DNA from: Tissierellia bacterium
GTDB taxonomy: Bacteria; Bacillota; Clostridia; Tissierellales; Peptoniphilaceae
Assembly (NCBI GenBank): GCA_030540635.1
Contig: JAUNVW010000001.1
Location: forward strand, 81,973-145,972
Length of the DNA stretch: 64,000 nt
Direction: 5' to 3'
Shown here: one piece after another, positions 35,768 to 45,055 of the stretch
Layout: the number at the start of each line of letters is the position of its first letter
How positions within the stretch are numbered: the stretch's first letter is position 1
Program-made: the position numbers and the translations under genes
Notes under the pieces: model-generated
The model's input: only the letters and a program-made list of their open reading frames with translations
What the model was told of the DNA's origin: nothing
Databases searched by the model: none

Positions 35768-38700
35768 CAGAGCCTTCTTGATCCTCGAATTGTTCTTCTT
35801 GGTTGGGATTGGCATATAATTTTAATGATTCTGCAATAATATCCCTGGTCATGGGCGCACAATTTGCCGATCCTCCCCCTTGTACGATTAAGGTTGCCAC
35901 CGCAATTTGAGGATCATCATAGGGGGCAAAACCGATCATCCAAGCGTAATTATCATAATCCTTACCCGTTTCTGGATTTTTACCGTCCACTTCTGCCGTT
36001 CCGGATTTTACGCCTATTTCAACGGGAAGGGTGTTAAATACCAATCGGTCAGAACCGCTATTTGCCGCCATTTTTAAACCTTCACGGATAACTTGAAGAT
36101 GATCATAATCTTTTAATTCGATACGATTTGAATTGTGCTTATTTTCATACAGTAATCGCCGATTATCAGGAGTTGTTATTTTTTCCATCACCGTCGGCTG
36201 GACCCGGTATCCATCATTGGCAAAAATCGTCATGAAATTTGCCATTTGCAAGGGCGTATAAGCATTTTGTCCTTGGCCGATGACCACATTTAATGTGTCC
36301 GCCGTTGTCCAATGGGCCTGATCTAAATAATCATATTTAATCACATCGCACAGGGATGCCTTGAATTTTGGTACGATTTTTTCTGATTCATAACCTAATT
36401 CTTCTAATCGTTCAATGATCTCCGTTCGGCTGAGCTTTGTCATACCATCCATCCAGCTCACGATTTGATCGATATCCGATTGAATATTTTCCGCTGTTTT
36501 ATCACGATCATCTTTTTGAAAATTCTTTAAATGGCGATCAAGAAAATTGCGAAATATATTTTTCGACGCCGATAATTTAATCATAGGATCGGGTAATGTT
36601 CCTTCGGATTCCCTTGGGGTTGAAATCTCAATTCCCGTTCTTTTACCCAAACCAAGTTTTCTCGCCGTTTTTAAAATATCTTCAATATCCAATTCAATAC
36701 CCAATGAACGATTTGACATTTGTGATTTTCCGAGGACCAATGAATAAAAGTAGTAGTTGCACGAATCCCTCAACGCTTCTCTAACCGATTCATGACCATG
36801 GGTACCTTTATAGGAGTTCCAAATCCAACAACCGAAATTTTTATCGCCAACGGTTATATAGCCATCGCATTTAATCGTCGTATCGGGATTCATTCCTTTT
36901 TCCAAGGCGGCCAATGCAGAATTTAATTTAAATGTAGATCCCGGTTGGATAACCGATTGGGTTGCAATATTGTAAAGGGGCCTCGCTGCCAAGGGATTAC
37001 GTTCATCCTTTGGAAATAAAGATGCCCAGTCCGAGGAAGAGATACCTGTAGCAAATAAATTAGGATCGAAAGATGGTACAGAAGCCATAGCTAATATACC
37101 GCCGGTTTTCACATCCATAACAACTGCTGCTGCTGATGTGGCTTCTTCGTATAATCCGCCAGAGGATGGTTGAGATAAATATTTATCTCCCCAAGGCGAT
37201 CGATAAATCTCTCCCGTTTGAAGGGAATGTAGAGTCTTTTTTAAACTCTCTTCTGTTTTTCGTTGAATATCTAGATCCATGGTTAAATAAACATGATTTC
37301 CAGATTTCGCTTCTACTTTATCTAGTAATTCCGTTCGATTGCCATAGGAATCCACTAAAAAAGATTCATACCCATCGGATCCAACTAAGGCAGATTCCTG
37401 GGATTGTTCCACTCCCGTTTTTCCGATCAATGCATTGGTTTTATATCCTTTTTTCGTTAAGTATTCATCTTTTTCTTGCTCCGTTGCAATTTTTCCTAAA
37501 TAACCTAAAACATGGGATCCAAGGGTTCCATTGGGATAATAGCGCACCGGTTCAACGGCAACAGAAATCCCCGATTTATCCTCAAAGTTTTCTTCAACTT
37601 GAGCGACGCCACGTTCCGATAAATTATAGGCGATATTTAAACCTTCATACCGTCTTGCTCCCTGTTTTTCTAATCGATTATAGATACTGATTAAATTATA
37701 TCGGTCATAATCCCCATAATCATTCACATCATAGGTTTCAAATATAGCTTCTTTTAAATCATCCAGCTCCGGTTCTTTTTCAAAGTGGTAACGTTCATAA
37801 AAATCACTATAATTTTTTAAACTGGTGTAAATCCATTCGGAAACCGAGATCCCGGGGTTGATATTCTCTCTAATGTTAATATTTTGAGCGATATATTTAA
37901 TATCTTCATCGCATATTAAATCCTTTAATACCTCTTGTTCCCGTAAATCATCGATAAATTCTTCCATCGGATTTAAACTCATTTCATCTTGAGAAGAAAT
38001 GAAGATACGAGCTTTTAAATTCGACGGATCAGATTCATCGATTTTAACATTATATTTATTAATTCCTTTTTTCTTCAATAATTCGATGCCCTTTTGTGCC
38101 GGCACAATCAATTCATTATCATTATTAAATTTTGCGCTTTCCAGTAATTGATCCAGTGTCTGTTGCTCTACAATCGTCACAAAATCTTCCTTTGGCGCTG
38201 TTTCCATGGTAATATTATCGTAAATCTTTGATAATTTTGATTTTTGTTCAATATATTTACGCACATCAAGCAATCCCATGGGTTCTAATACGAGATCGCC
38301 TTGGACATTGTGTTTTTTCATAATCTCGTAAGCAACTTTCCTTGCTCCTGGATGTTCTAGAATTTTTCGTAGGGAGGCATCATCTTCTTCAAAGAATTCT
38401 TCAACAACTTGATACACATTATCCCCTATCGCATAATCCCGGTCTTCTAAAGCCGTTCTTGTGCTTTCATTATCCATGAATACATAGACACTTCCCTTTT
38501 TTTCAATATCTAAAAAAAGGCCCTTGGACTTCAATGCATCGATGGCCCGCGTGATCACATAAAAGTGATAATCCCCATAATTTGTTTTTTCGACGACTTT
38601 CCCCCGCAAAATTTCTGGCAACAAGTGATTTTCACGGATAATTTCTATGACTTGTTCATCGGGATCCTGATCATGATCAAGAAATACTTTAAGATCGTTA

Positions 38701-39089
38701 TAATTAAACATATTTAATTGAAGGGGATAATTTTCCGTGAATCGTGCCCCTTCATCTTCTAATATCCGGGTTAGTTTTAATAATTGCTTATTCTTAATCT
38801 CTTGGTCTTGAATATTAAATTCATCTTTATATATCGTCGCGGCAAAAGAGGTCCTCGTCGTCGCTAAGACCTTTCCTTCTCGATCGTAGATATTTCCTCG
38901 AGGCGCTTTTATTACCACTTCTTTTACCCGATTGTTTTTTGAAATATCCTCGTAGTATTTCCCTTTTATTAAAGTCAAATGTCCTAAAGCCAGAAGTAAA
39001 ATCGTCATCATCACTGCGACGATGACGAGAATAATTGAAAATCGATCGGATTCATTTAAACGCTCAAAAAATTGATTTATTTTTTTCAT
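35751..39089 (-). CDS. mrdA: Class B penicillin-binding protein 2, outsized
   Basis: 1,112 residues; typical PBP2 proteins have 600-700. After one N-terminal membrane segment and the PRGNIYDREG motif, an extra region of several hundred mostly acidic residues (about 110-480) precedes the RRYEGLNI / VGYPNG-like pedestal. The transpeptidase motifs are intact: STFK near 718, SCN near 775 and KSGT near 1026. A further insert lies between SCN and KSGT (about 250 residues apart). It cross-links side-wall peptidoglycan together with MreBCD, which lies just upstream. Large PBP2 forms are known in clostridia. Confidence 0.93.
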   Translation of the reverse strand: MKKINQFFERLNESDRFSIILVIVAVMMTILLLALGHLTLIKGKYYEDISKNNRVKEVVIKAPRGNIYDREGKVLATTRTSFAATIYKDEFNIQDQEIKNKQLLKLTRILEDEGARFTENYPLQLNMFNYNDLKVFLDHDQDPDEQVIEIIRENHLLPEILRGKVVEKTNYGDYHFYVITRAIDALKSKGLFLDIEKKGSVYVFMDNESTRTALEDRDYAIGDNVYQVVEEFFEEDDASLRKILEHPGARKVAYEIMKKHNVQGDLVLEPMGLLDVRKYIEQKSKLSKIYDNITMETAPKEDFVTIVEQQTLDQLLESAKFNNDNELIVPAQKGIELLKKKGINKYNVKIDESDPSNLKARIFISSQDEMSLNPMEEFIDDLREQEVLKDLICDEDIKYIAQNINIRENINPGISVSEWIYTSLKNYSDFYERYHFEKEPELDDLKEAIFETYDVNDYGDYDRYNLISIYNRLEKQGARRYEGLNIAYNLSERGVAQVEENFEDKSGISVAVEPVRYYPNGTLGSHVLGYLGKIATEQEKDEYLTKKGYKTNALIGKTGVEQSQESALVGSDGYESFLVDSYGNRTELLDKVEAKSGNHVYLTMDLDIQRKTEESLKKTLHSLQTGEIYRSPWGDKYLSQPSSGGLYEEATSAAAVVMDVKTGGILAMASVPSFDPNLFATGISSSDWASLFPKDERNPLAARPLYNIATQSVIQPGSTFKLNSALAALEKGMNPDTTIKCDGYITVGDKNFGCWIWNSYKGTHGHESVREALRDSCNYYFYSLVLGKSQMSNRSLGIELDIEDILKTARKLGLGKRTGIEISTPRESEGTLPDPMIKLSASKNIFRNFLDRHLKNFQKDDRDKTAENIQSDIDQIVSWMDGMTKLSRTEIIERLEELGYESEKIVPKFKASLCDVIKYDYLDQAHWTTADTLNVVIGQGQNAYTPLQMANFMTIFANDGYRVQPTVMEKITTPDNRRLLYENKHNSNRIELKDYDHLQVIREGLKMAANSGSDRLVFNTLPVEIGVKSGTAEVDGKNPETGKDYDNYAWMIGFAPYDDPQIAVATLIVQGGGSANCAPMTRDIIAESLKLYANPNQEEQFEDQEGSDGYGE

Positions 39090-39097
39090 AATTTCAC

Positions 39098-39589
39098 CTA
39101 CAATCGAAATCTCGGAAATTGGAATAATCGTTTAAAGAGATAAAATACAGGAATATAAAGTAAGGTGTTCAATAAAATTTCAATAAATATTGGTCCCTTT
39201 AAATAATAGAGAATACCAATGGGATCTTGCAATATTCGCGATAAAATTACGGTGTATATCATGTATATAAAGGTACTAAATGCCGTTAAAATCAACCCTG
39301 TTCGAATATCTTCTTTATTAATACCCGCATTGGAATTACCAATGAGAAAACCAAGAACAAAATAAATTAACGCCTTGACTCCTAGAACTCGTCCCAATAA
39401 CATATCTTCTAATAAACCGATTATTAATGCAGAGAAACCTCCAATATAAGGTCCAAATCCAATGGCTAATCCAATGATTACCGGAAGACTAATATTGGGA
39501 TAGGTACCAATGAAACTTATCCTTGAAAAAAATGTCCCTTGTAAAATTAAATTCACCACAACAACGAAAACAATTTTAATTCGATTCAT
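39098..39589 (-). CDS. mreD: Rod-shape protein MreD
   Basis: 163 residues from ATG 39589, which AGGAGG serves 9 bases upstream; in-frame upstream sequence lies inside mreC. Five to six membrane segments are predicted. It overlaps mreC by 14 bases and precedes mrdA, the usual order. It is called by position and topology, since MreD sequences are poorly conserved. Confidence 0.88.
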   Translation of the reverse strand: MNRIKIVFVVVVNLILQGTFFSRISFIGTYPNISLPVIIGLAIGFGPYIGGFSALIIGLLEDMLLGRVLGVKALIYFVLGFLIGNSNAGINKEDIRTGLILTAFSTFIYMIYTVILSRILQDPIGILYYLKGPIFIEILLNTLLYIPVFYLFKRLFQFPRFRL

Positions 39590-40442
39590 CCCTTGGCACC
39601 TCCTGATCCATAATAAATACACGATATAATTTCGTAAAATCAATTGGTGAATCCACTTTAACATATTTCATGAGACCGTCTTCTTCTTGCTCGACCTCTG
39701 TGATTTCGCCAATATAAATATCCCTTGGATATATTCCACCAAGTCCTGATGTGAAAATCTTATCTCCAACTTGAACATCCCCATCGTGTTGATACATATA
39801 ACCATTAATACCATGATCTGCTGAACCTGAAATTACACCAATATCACCGGTTCTTTGAACACGGAATGATACATTGGAATTTTCATCGATAATTGTGGAT
39901 ATTTTCGAAAAATTTAATCCTACTTGATACACTCTGCCAATGAGTCCTTCCACAATATCTCCTTGATCATCTACGGCTTGAACAATAATATCATTTTCTT
40001 TTATCCCTTGAACTTTTCCTTTATCAATATTGAATCGAATGAAGTAATTCGTCGGCTCTTTTCCAGAAATGTAAGCTCGTTTTAAGGATATCTTTGATTT
40101 ACTCAGTAATTCGTATTCCTCCTTTAAGGCATCTTGGCGATTAATAACACCTTCCATAACACCAACTTTTTCCTTTAATTCTTTGTTTTCACGAACCAAT
40201 TCACTATACTCTTCCCGTAATTGTTTCGATCCAAAGATCTGTTGGAAACCTTCGGTTAATTTAGAGGTCGTAAAGTAGACGATTTTCGTAATTGGCGTTG
40301 TCATCGTCCCTAAAGCGTTGCTACCAATGGACATGATCTGATTGTTCTTCTGAGAAACGCCAATGGTAATCATTAATAATAATGTCGTAATTGTGAAAAT
40401 TATTTTCTTTCTTAATGAATGATTGTAATGAAATCCTTGCAT
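39576..40442 (-). CDS. mreC: Rod-shape protein MreC
   Basis: 288 residues. An N-terminal membrane segment (about 14-30) and a coiled coil (about 65-105) are followed by a beta-rich extracytoplasmic domain including GLIGRVYQVG, VSFRVQRT and FTSGLGGIYP. It scaffolds PBP2 and MreB at the membrane. Confidence 0.93.
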   Translation of the reverse strand: MQGFHYNHSLRKKIIFTITTLLLMITIGVSQKNNQIMSIGSNALGTMTTPITKIVYFTTSKLTEGFQQIFGSKQLREEYSELVRENKELKEKVGVMEGVINRQDALKEEYELLSKSKISLKRAYISGKEPTNYFIRFNIDKGKVQGIKENDIIVQAVDDQGDIVEGLIGRVYQVGLNFSKISTIIDENSNVSFRVQRTGDIGVISGSADHGINGYMYQHDGDVQVGDKIFTSGLGGIYPRDIYIGEITEVEQEEDGLMKYVKVDSPIDFTKLYRVFIMDQEVPRDESN

Positions 40443-40443
40443 A

Positions 40444-41445
40444 TTATCGACCTGATTTCTTTATATTGACGCGTAATCCAATGCCACGACCAGTTATTGT
40501 AAGGGGATCTTCAAAATCTTGTACCGGCAATTTTATTCTTTCTTGGATATATTCCTTTAAACCATCCAATTGTGAAACTCCACCGACAAATAAAATCCCT
40601 TCTTCTAAAATATCTTTACTGATCTCCGGCGGTATCATCTCCAATACTTTTCGTATCGACTTTACGGCATCCTCTGCCAATTGTAGAATCGGCTCTCGGA
40701 TTTCCTCGCCATGAACTTCGATAATTTCCGGCATTCCCTTTACTAAATTCCGACCCGTTACATCCATTTTTCTTGATAATTTCTTGGGATCCAATGTCGC
40801 TAATTCTTTTTTGATTCTTTCACAGCTGTCTTTTCCAAGTAATAGATTATGTTGCCTTTTTATTATTTCTTGAATTTGGCGATCAATATATTCTCCACCT
40901 ATGGGTAAGGATTGTCCGGTAATGATACCTCCTAAAGATACGATGGAAGTTTCCAATCGGCCCGCGCCGATATTACACAATAAATGACCCTTTGGCGCCA
41001 TAATCTCCAAATCCGCACCAAGGGCAGAGGCAATATTTTCTTCAATTAAATGGGCGTCTCTTGCCCCTGCATGTAAACAAACATCTTCAACGGAGCGTCT
41101 TTCCACATCGGTTAAAGCTAAGGGACAAGTCACCGTCACTTTTGGTTGAAATAAAGAATATCCTCCCACCGCCTTTTGGAGGAAATAAGACAGCATAGCT
41201 AAAGTTATTTCGAAATCGGCTATTACGCCATTTTCGATCGGTGAAACGGCAACGATATTCGCCGGCGTTTTTCCAATCATATTTTTCGCTTCTCGACCAA
41301 CGGCAAGTACTTCATAGGTATTAATATCTAATGCCACAATGGATGGTTCATCAATAATGATCTTTCCATGGCGGTCAGCGATTAATGTTTGATCGGTACC
41401 TAAATCGATACCTAAATCATTGGCATATATTTTAAAACCTTTCAT
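40444..41445 (-). CDS. mreB: MreB-family protein with degenerate nucleotide-binding motifs
   Basis: 333 residues, clearly homologous to MreB over its length. The key actin-fold motifs differ, however. Phosphate-1 is DLGTDQT instead of DLGTANT. The EEP catalytic segment is EENIASALGA. Phosphate-2 is NIGAGRLET (about 158-166) instead of DIGGGTTE, and the adenosine motif is GGVSQL instead of GGGA. The gene is first in mreB-mreC-mreD-mrdA, with AGAGG before the ATG. ATP hydrolysis is doubtful; it may copolymerise with the intact Mbl/MreB at 1916-2968. Confidence 0.85.
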   Translation of the reverse strand: MKGFKIYANDLGIDLGTDQTLIADRHGKIIIDEPSIVALDINTYEVLAVGREAKNMIGKTPANIVAVSPIENGVIADFEITLAMLSYFLQKAVGGYSLFQPKVTVTCPLALTDVERRSVEDVCLHAGARDAHLIEENIASALGADLEIMAPKGHLLCNIGAGRLETSIVSLGGIITGQSLPIGGEYIDRQIQEIIKRQHNLLLGKDSCERIKKELATLDPKKLSRKMDVTGRNLVKGMPEIIEVHGEEIREPILQLAEDAVKSIRKVLEMIPPEISKDILEEGILFVGGVSQLDGLKEYIQERIKLPVQDFEDPLTITGRGIGLRVNIKKSGR

Positions 41446-41460
41446 TTGATGAATCCTCTC

Positions 41461-42156
41461 TTAAAAATAATTCTCTTCTTTCATACTTAAATAATCATCT
41501 TGGGTTACGATAATATGATCGTGGACCTGTATTCCTAAAATATTTCCAGCTTCAGCTAAACGCTTTGTCACGGAGATATCCTCACGACTCGGGTTCCGAT
41601 CTCCCGAAGGATGATTATGTGCAAATATTATGGCATTGGCTGAACGTCTTATCGCTAAACGAAAAGCCTCCCTAGGATGAACAATCGAAGCATTGAGGCT
41701 TCCCTTGGAAATTTCATCAATGGTGATCAATTGATTCTTCGTATCGAGTAACAAGGCATAAAATCGTTCTTGTCGCTGATCCGGTAAACGGCAACGGACC
41801 AATTCAGCCGCTAAATCTGGACGATTAATTTTTTGAATCTTACGCTGCTGATAAAGCCGGGTCAAACGCTGACCCAATTGCAATGCCGCAATGATTGTAC
41901 AGGCTTTTGCCGGTCCAATACCTTTCAATTCAATGAGTTCCTCAACGGTTATATCAATCGGATTGTAATGATTTTTTAATTCCCTCATTAGTTTTTCTGC
42001 CAATTCCATAACCGGTTGAGTTGAGCTCCCTGTTCTTAAAAGAATAGCCGCCAATTCTTCATCGGATAAATCTTCTCCTCCGGCCATTAACTTTTCACGT
42101 GGTTTCTCATGCTCATGACGTTCTTGTACTTTGGAATAATTCCTTTTTATTGTCAA
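41461..42156 (-). CDS. radC: RadC family JAB-domain protein
   Basis: 231 residues. An N-terminal helix-hairpin-helix (LKGIGPAKA) is followed by a C-terminal JAMM/MPN+ metalloprotease-like core with FAHNHPSGDRNPSREDI. The role is unknown; it is not needed for recombinational repair in tested species. It starts with TTG in a TTGA overlap with the upstream gene. Placement next to mreB matches many Firmicutes. Confidence 0.92.
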   Translation of the reverse strand: MTIKRNYSKVQERHEHEKPREKLMAGGEDLSDEELAAILLRTGSSTQPVMELAEKLMRELKNHYNPIDITVEELIELKGIGPAKACTIIAALQLGQRLTRLYQQRKIQKINRPDLAAELVRCRLPDQRQERFYALLLDTKNQLITIDEISKGSLNASIVHPREAFRLAIRRSANAIIFAHNHPSGDRNPSREDISVTKRLAEAGNILGIQVHDHIIVTQDDYLSMKEENYF

Positions 42157-42659
42157 TGAATTCCCGCCTTTAATAGATTTCTTAAGTGTTTTGTTAAAAA
42201 ATGTGCCATAATACCGACAACGATTCCCGTTGGTATCCCGACCATGGTCAAAATTGGAAAATATACAAATATTTTATTTGTTCCCAACACATATCGCGCG
42301 ACCACCATTTGAGAAAGTAAATGACTAATACTGCCTAATACCGAAATACCAATAAATGATAAATATTTCCTGAAATATTCATAGGCCAATCCCATAACCA
42401 ATACAGAGATTATGCCCCCTGAAACCGAATAAAAAAAACCCGTCACCGATCCTGTTAACAACATGAGTAAAAAAGATTTTAATAATGCAACAAATAAACC
42501 GTCTTTCATTGAATATAAAGCAATGATTGACAAAATAATAATATTACTCAAGCCGATTTTTGCACCGGGAATCATAATACTTAAATTAATCATTTGTTCA
42601 AATAGGGAGAGAACCAAAGAAAATGTCGTTAATATGCCAAGATATATATATTTCTTCAT
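42153..42659 (-). CDS. Gx transporter family membrane protein
   Basis: 168 residues with five or six membrane segments. It contains the IPGAKIGLSNI segment and GSVTGFFYSVSGG, typical of the Gx transporter family (formerly called heptaprenyl diphosphate synthase component I). It forms a pair with the NusG-II gene, ending on one base of overlap. The substrate is unknown. Confidence 0.82.
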   Translation of the reverse strand: MKKYIYLGILTTFSLVLSLFEQMINLSIMIPGAKIGLSNIIILSIIALYSMKDGLFVALLKSFLLMLLTGSVTGFFYSVSGGIISVLVMGLAYEYFRKYLSFIGISVLGSISHLLSQMVVARYVLGTNKIFVYFPILTMVGIPTGIVVGIMAHFLTKHLRNLLKAGIH

Positions 42660-43027
42660 TAGTAATTAATCACATCTATTCTAGTATCCTTACCTTTTAT
42701 TTCGACGAAAAATCGATTCGGTAAACAAATGATGATCTCACCAACTTCTGAAATAGGACCTTGTTTTACACATCGCTGATCTCGGCAATTGGCTTTTACA
42801 ACTTCGATCTTACCATCTTCAATATGAACCTCATCAAATCCATAAGGACTATCAATGGGGATATTCATGACGGTATGATCATCATATTCAATGGCTTGAA
42901 TTTCCTCTCCATTAACTTGTATTGAAAGATATTTCCCTTGAAAGTTTTCTTTAATATCGGTTTTCAAAAAGACAAAAAAAGCCAATAAAACAGCGACAAT
43001 GATGACGACAAAATCTCCTTTTTTCAT
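42659..43027 (-). CDS. NusG domain II-containing membrane-anchored protein
   Basis: 122 residues from ATG 43027, served by GGGAG. One N-terminal membrane segment (about 6-24) is followed by an extracytoplasmic beta domain with the NCRDQRCVKQG cysteine motif of the NusG-II family. The family is commonly paired with the Gx transporter; the function is unknown. The two cysteines could form a disulfide. Confidence 0.85.
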   Translation of the reverse strand: MKKGDFVVIIVAVLLAFFVFLKTDIKENFQGKYLSIQVNGEEIQAIEYDDHTVMNIPIDSPYGFDEVHIEDGKIEVVKANCRDQRCVKQGPISEVGEIIICLPNRFFVEIKGKDTRIDVINY

Positions 43028-43110
43028 AAGCTTCTCCCAATAATTATTCTTATAATAGTTTATCATTTATTCGATCGATCATCAAGAAAGCATGCGTCAT
43101 TGCAACTTTA

Positions 43111-43140
43111 TTGATTCTATTTTTTTTGATATACTATAAT
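43111..43140 (+). promoter_or_regulatory. Possible promoter of the PspC gene
   Basis: TTGATT and TATAAT with an 18-base spacer, about 23 bases before the PspC ATG, with AAAGGTGG as its ribosome site. Confidence 0.55.
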
Positions 43141-43162
43141 CAACAAGAAAGGTGGTTATTAA

Positions 43163-43384
43163 ATGAAACGATTGTATCGATCTACGGAAGATAAAATGAT
43201 CGGCGGTGTTTGTGGCGGTATCGCCGAATATTTTGGAATTGATCCCAGTATTGTACGAATACTTCTCCTCTTTTTATTTTTATTTGGCGGAAGTGGCGGT
43301 CTCCTTTATCTCTTATGTTGGCTCATCTTGCCAACGGATCGTGATTTGTACGAAAAAGAGCAACAAAATCATTACAATGAATAG
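43163..43384 (+). CDS. Stand-alone PspC domain protein
   Basis: 73 residues. A PspC domain spans nearly the whole protein: LYRSTEDKMIGGVCGGIAEYFGID, then one or two hydrophobic segments and a charged tail. PspC proteins are membrane-stress related; the single-domain form is common in Firmicutes. It is one of few plus-strand genes here. Confidence 0.9.
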   Translation: MKRLYRSTEDKMIGGVCGGIAEYFGIDPSIVRILLLFLFLFGGSGGLLYLLCWLILPTDRDLYEKEQQNHYNE

Positions 43385-43388
43385 AATT

Positions 43389-43420
43389 AAAATAACAGGC
43401 AGAGAGTCGCCTGTTATTTT
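43389..43420. terminator. Bidirectional terminator between the PspC gene and murE
   Basis: A perfect 12-bp stem AAAATAACAGGC / GCCTGTTATTTT with an 8-base loop; the stem ends in A/T runs, so it can work in both directions for the convergent genes. Confidence 0.8.
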
Positions 43421-44859
43421 AATCCATTGAGCTTTTCTAGCTCTTTTTTTATGGTTTCTTTTTCATGATATGGCTTTTCATATCCATCGTATTTCATTAT
43501 TCGTTCTTCGGATTTACCGGCGAAAATAATAAAATCATCTTCCTTTGCTAGGCTTAGGGATTTAGCAATAGCATCTTTTCGATTTTCAATGATATGGTAT
43601 TTTGTATCCTTTGAGAAACCTCTTTTTATGTCCTTCACAATATCTTGAAATTTCGCTTTTTTGGGATCATCTGTCGTTATAATAATTTCATCGGCATATT
43701 TAGATGCAACTTCTCCCATCTTTTCCTTAATCTCCCGGGTGCGATCTCCTGCTACTCCAAAGACCAACAAGATTTTTCCATTCGTTTCAATGGAAGATAA
43801 TAAATTTTCCAAAGCATCGGGGGTATGGGCAAAGTCAATGATCAAATGTAAGCCCAGGGTATTATCCACTTGTTCAAAACGTCCCGCTGCACCGGAAAAA
43901 TTCTTAAGATTCTTAGTTAAAGACCACTGATTCGTTCCAAGACAATAGCCCATGGCCGCCATCATATTATAAAGATTGTATTTGGTCATAATGGGAAAGT
44001 TAAACTTTTTTTCATGACCGCAAATCGAAAGAAGAGCGTCCATTTTATTGCCTTGAATTTTATAATGTAAAGCACATATATCCGCATCTTTTGAAAAACC
44101 ATAACTTATCATCTTATAATTTTCTCGGCCTTGGAGTTCTTGATAAAGCCTTCGTCCATAGGGATCATCAATATTTATAACTCCACCAGTTTTCGCACGG
44201 TAAAATAATTTCTTTTTTGCTTCATAATAATTTTCCATGGTTTTATGAAAATCCATATGTTCCATGGTGAGATTGGTGAAAATTCCCCAATCAAAATCAG
44301 ACCCCTCGACGCGATCCAGTGCCAATGCATGGGAAGATACTTCCATAATCACAGTCGATGCACCTTGATTTAAGAGCTTCTTGAAAATTTTTTGAAGTTC
44401 ATCTCCCGATGGCGTCGTATGGGCTAAAGGAATCTTCTGATCTTGGAATAAAACACCATTGGTCCCTATGACCGCCCCCTTCGCTATGATTTCTTTTAGC
44501 ATATAACTAATGGTTGTTTTTCCATTTGTGCCAGTGATTCCAATCAATTGAAAATGACGAGAAGGATTCCCATATAAAGAGGCGGCAAATTCCCCAAGGG
44601 TTTTTCGACCATCTTTTACATGAAGATATGCAACTTTTTCCCGTTGTTCTACTGGTTTTTCATGGATAATACATGGCGAACCTTTTTCAATGGCTTCTTC
44701 AATGAAATGATGTCCGTCGACTGTAAATCCTTTGATTGCACAAAAGGCGGTTTTATTATTAACTTTTCTCGAATCTTCCGTAATGGCATCGAGGGAGATT
44801 TCATCATCTCCGACAAAAGAAATATAAGGTATATTTTTAATAATTTCTTTAATTTTCAT
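43414..44859 (-). CDS. murE: MurE-type UDP-MurNAc-tripeptide synthetase, non-DAP-like
   Basis: 481 residues from ATG 44859 behind GGTGAT. The Mur ligase ATP site GTNGKTT and the carbamylated lysine region are present. The third-residue pocket is unusual: where meso-DAP enzymes have DNPR and GKGHE, this has DDPK and AGKSEE. It therefore probably adds L-Lys, L-Orn or another diamino acid as the third peptidoglycan residue. It stands alone, not in a mur-ddl cluster. A TGATATAAT extended -10 lies upstream at about 44877. Confidence 0.88.
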   Translation of the reverse strand: MKIKEIIKNIPYISFVGDDEISLDAITEDSRKVNNKTAFCAIKGFTVDGHHFIEEAIEKGSPCIIHEKPVEQREKVAYLHVKDGRKTLGEFAASLYGNPSRHFQLIGITGTNGKTTISYMLKEIIAKGAVIGTNGVLFQDQKIPLAHTTPSGDELQKIFKKLLNQGASTVIMEVSSHALALDRVEGSDFDWGIFTNLTMEHMDFHKTMENYYEAKKKLFYRAKTGGVINIDDPYGRRLYQELQGRENYKMISYGFSKDADICALHYKIQGNKMDALLSICGHEKKFNFPIMTKYNLYNMMAAMGYCLGTNQWSLTKNLKNFSGAAGRFEQVDNTLGLHLIIDFAHTPDALENLLSSIETNGKILLVFGVAGDRTREIKEKMGEVASKYADEIIITTDDPKKAKFQDIVKDIKRGFSKDTKYHIIENRKDAIAKSLSLAKEDDFIIFAGKSEERIMKYDGYEKPYHEKETIKKELEKLNGLK

Positions 44860-44922
44860 TGTAATCACCGTTTGTTATTATATCATATTTTTTCTACAGA
44901 AGAATAAATCTACCAAAAGGAC

Positions 44923-44951
44923 TTGACGAAAGTTTTTATCTTTGCTATTAT
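44923..44951 (+). promoter_or_regulatory. Promoter of the tRNA-Ser/SRP RNA unit
   Basis: TTGACG and TATTAT with a 17-base spacer, ending 12 bases before the tRNA. Confidence 0.75.
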
Positions 44952-44963
44952 ATTATAGGTAAT

Positions 44964-45054
44964 GGAGAATTGGCCGAGTGGCTGAAGGCGCACGATTGGA
45001 AATCGTGTAAACGTGATGAGCGTTTCGAGGGTTCAAATCCCTCATTCTCCGCCA
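44964..45054 (+). tRNA. tRNA-Ser (anticodon GGA)
   Basis: 91 bases with an encoded CCA. The long variable arm (AACGTGATGAGCGTT) is characteristic of class II tRNA-Ser. The anticodon loop TTGGAAA reads TCC/TCT. The acceptor stem GGAGAAT/ATTCTCC is perfect. Confidence 0.97.
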
Positions 45055-45055
45055 T

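Noticed and set aside
37136-37690. 184-codon plus-strand reading frame
   Set aside because: It is antisense to mrdA, whose frame encodes conserved PBP motifs; no ribosome site or family match was seen.
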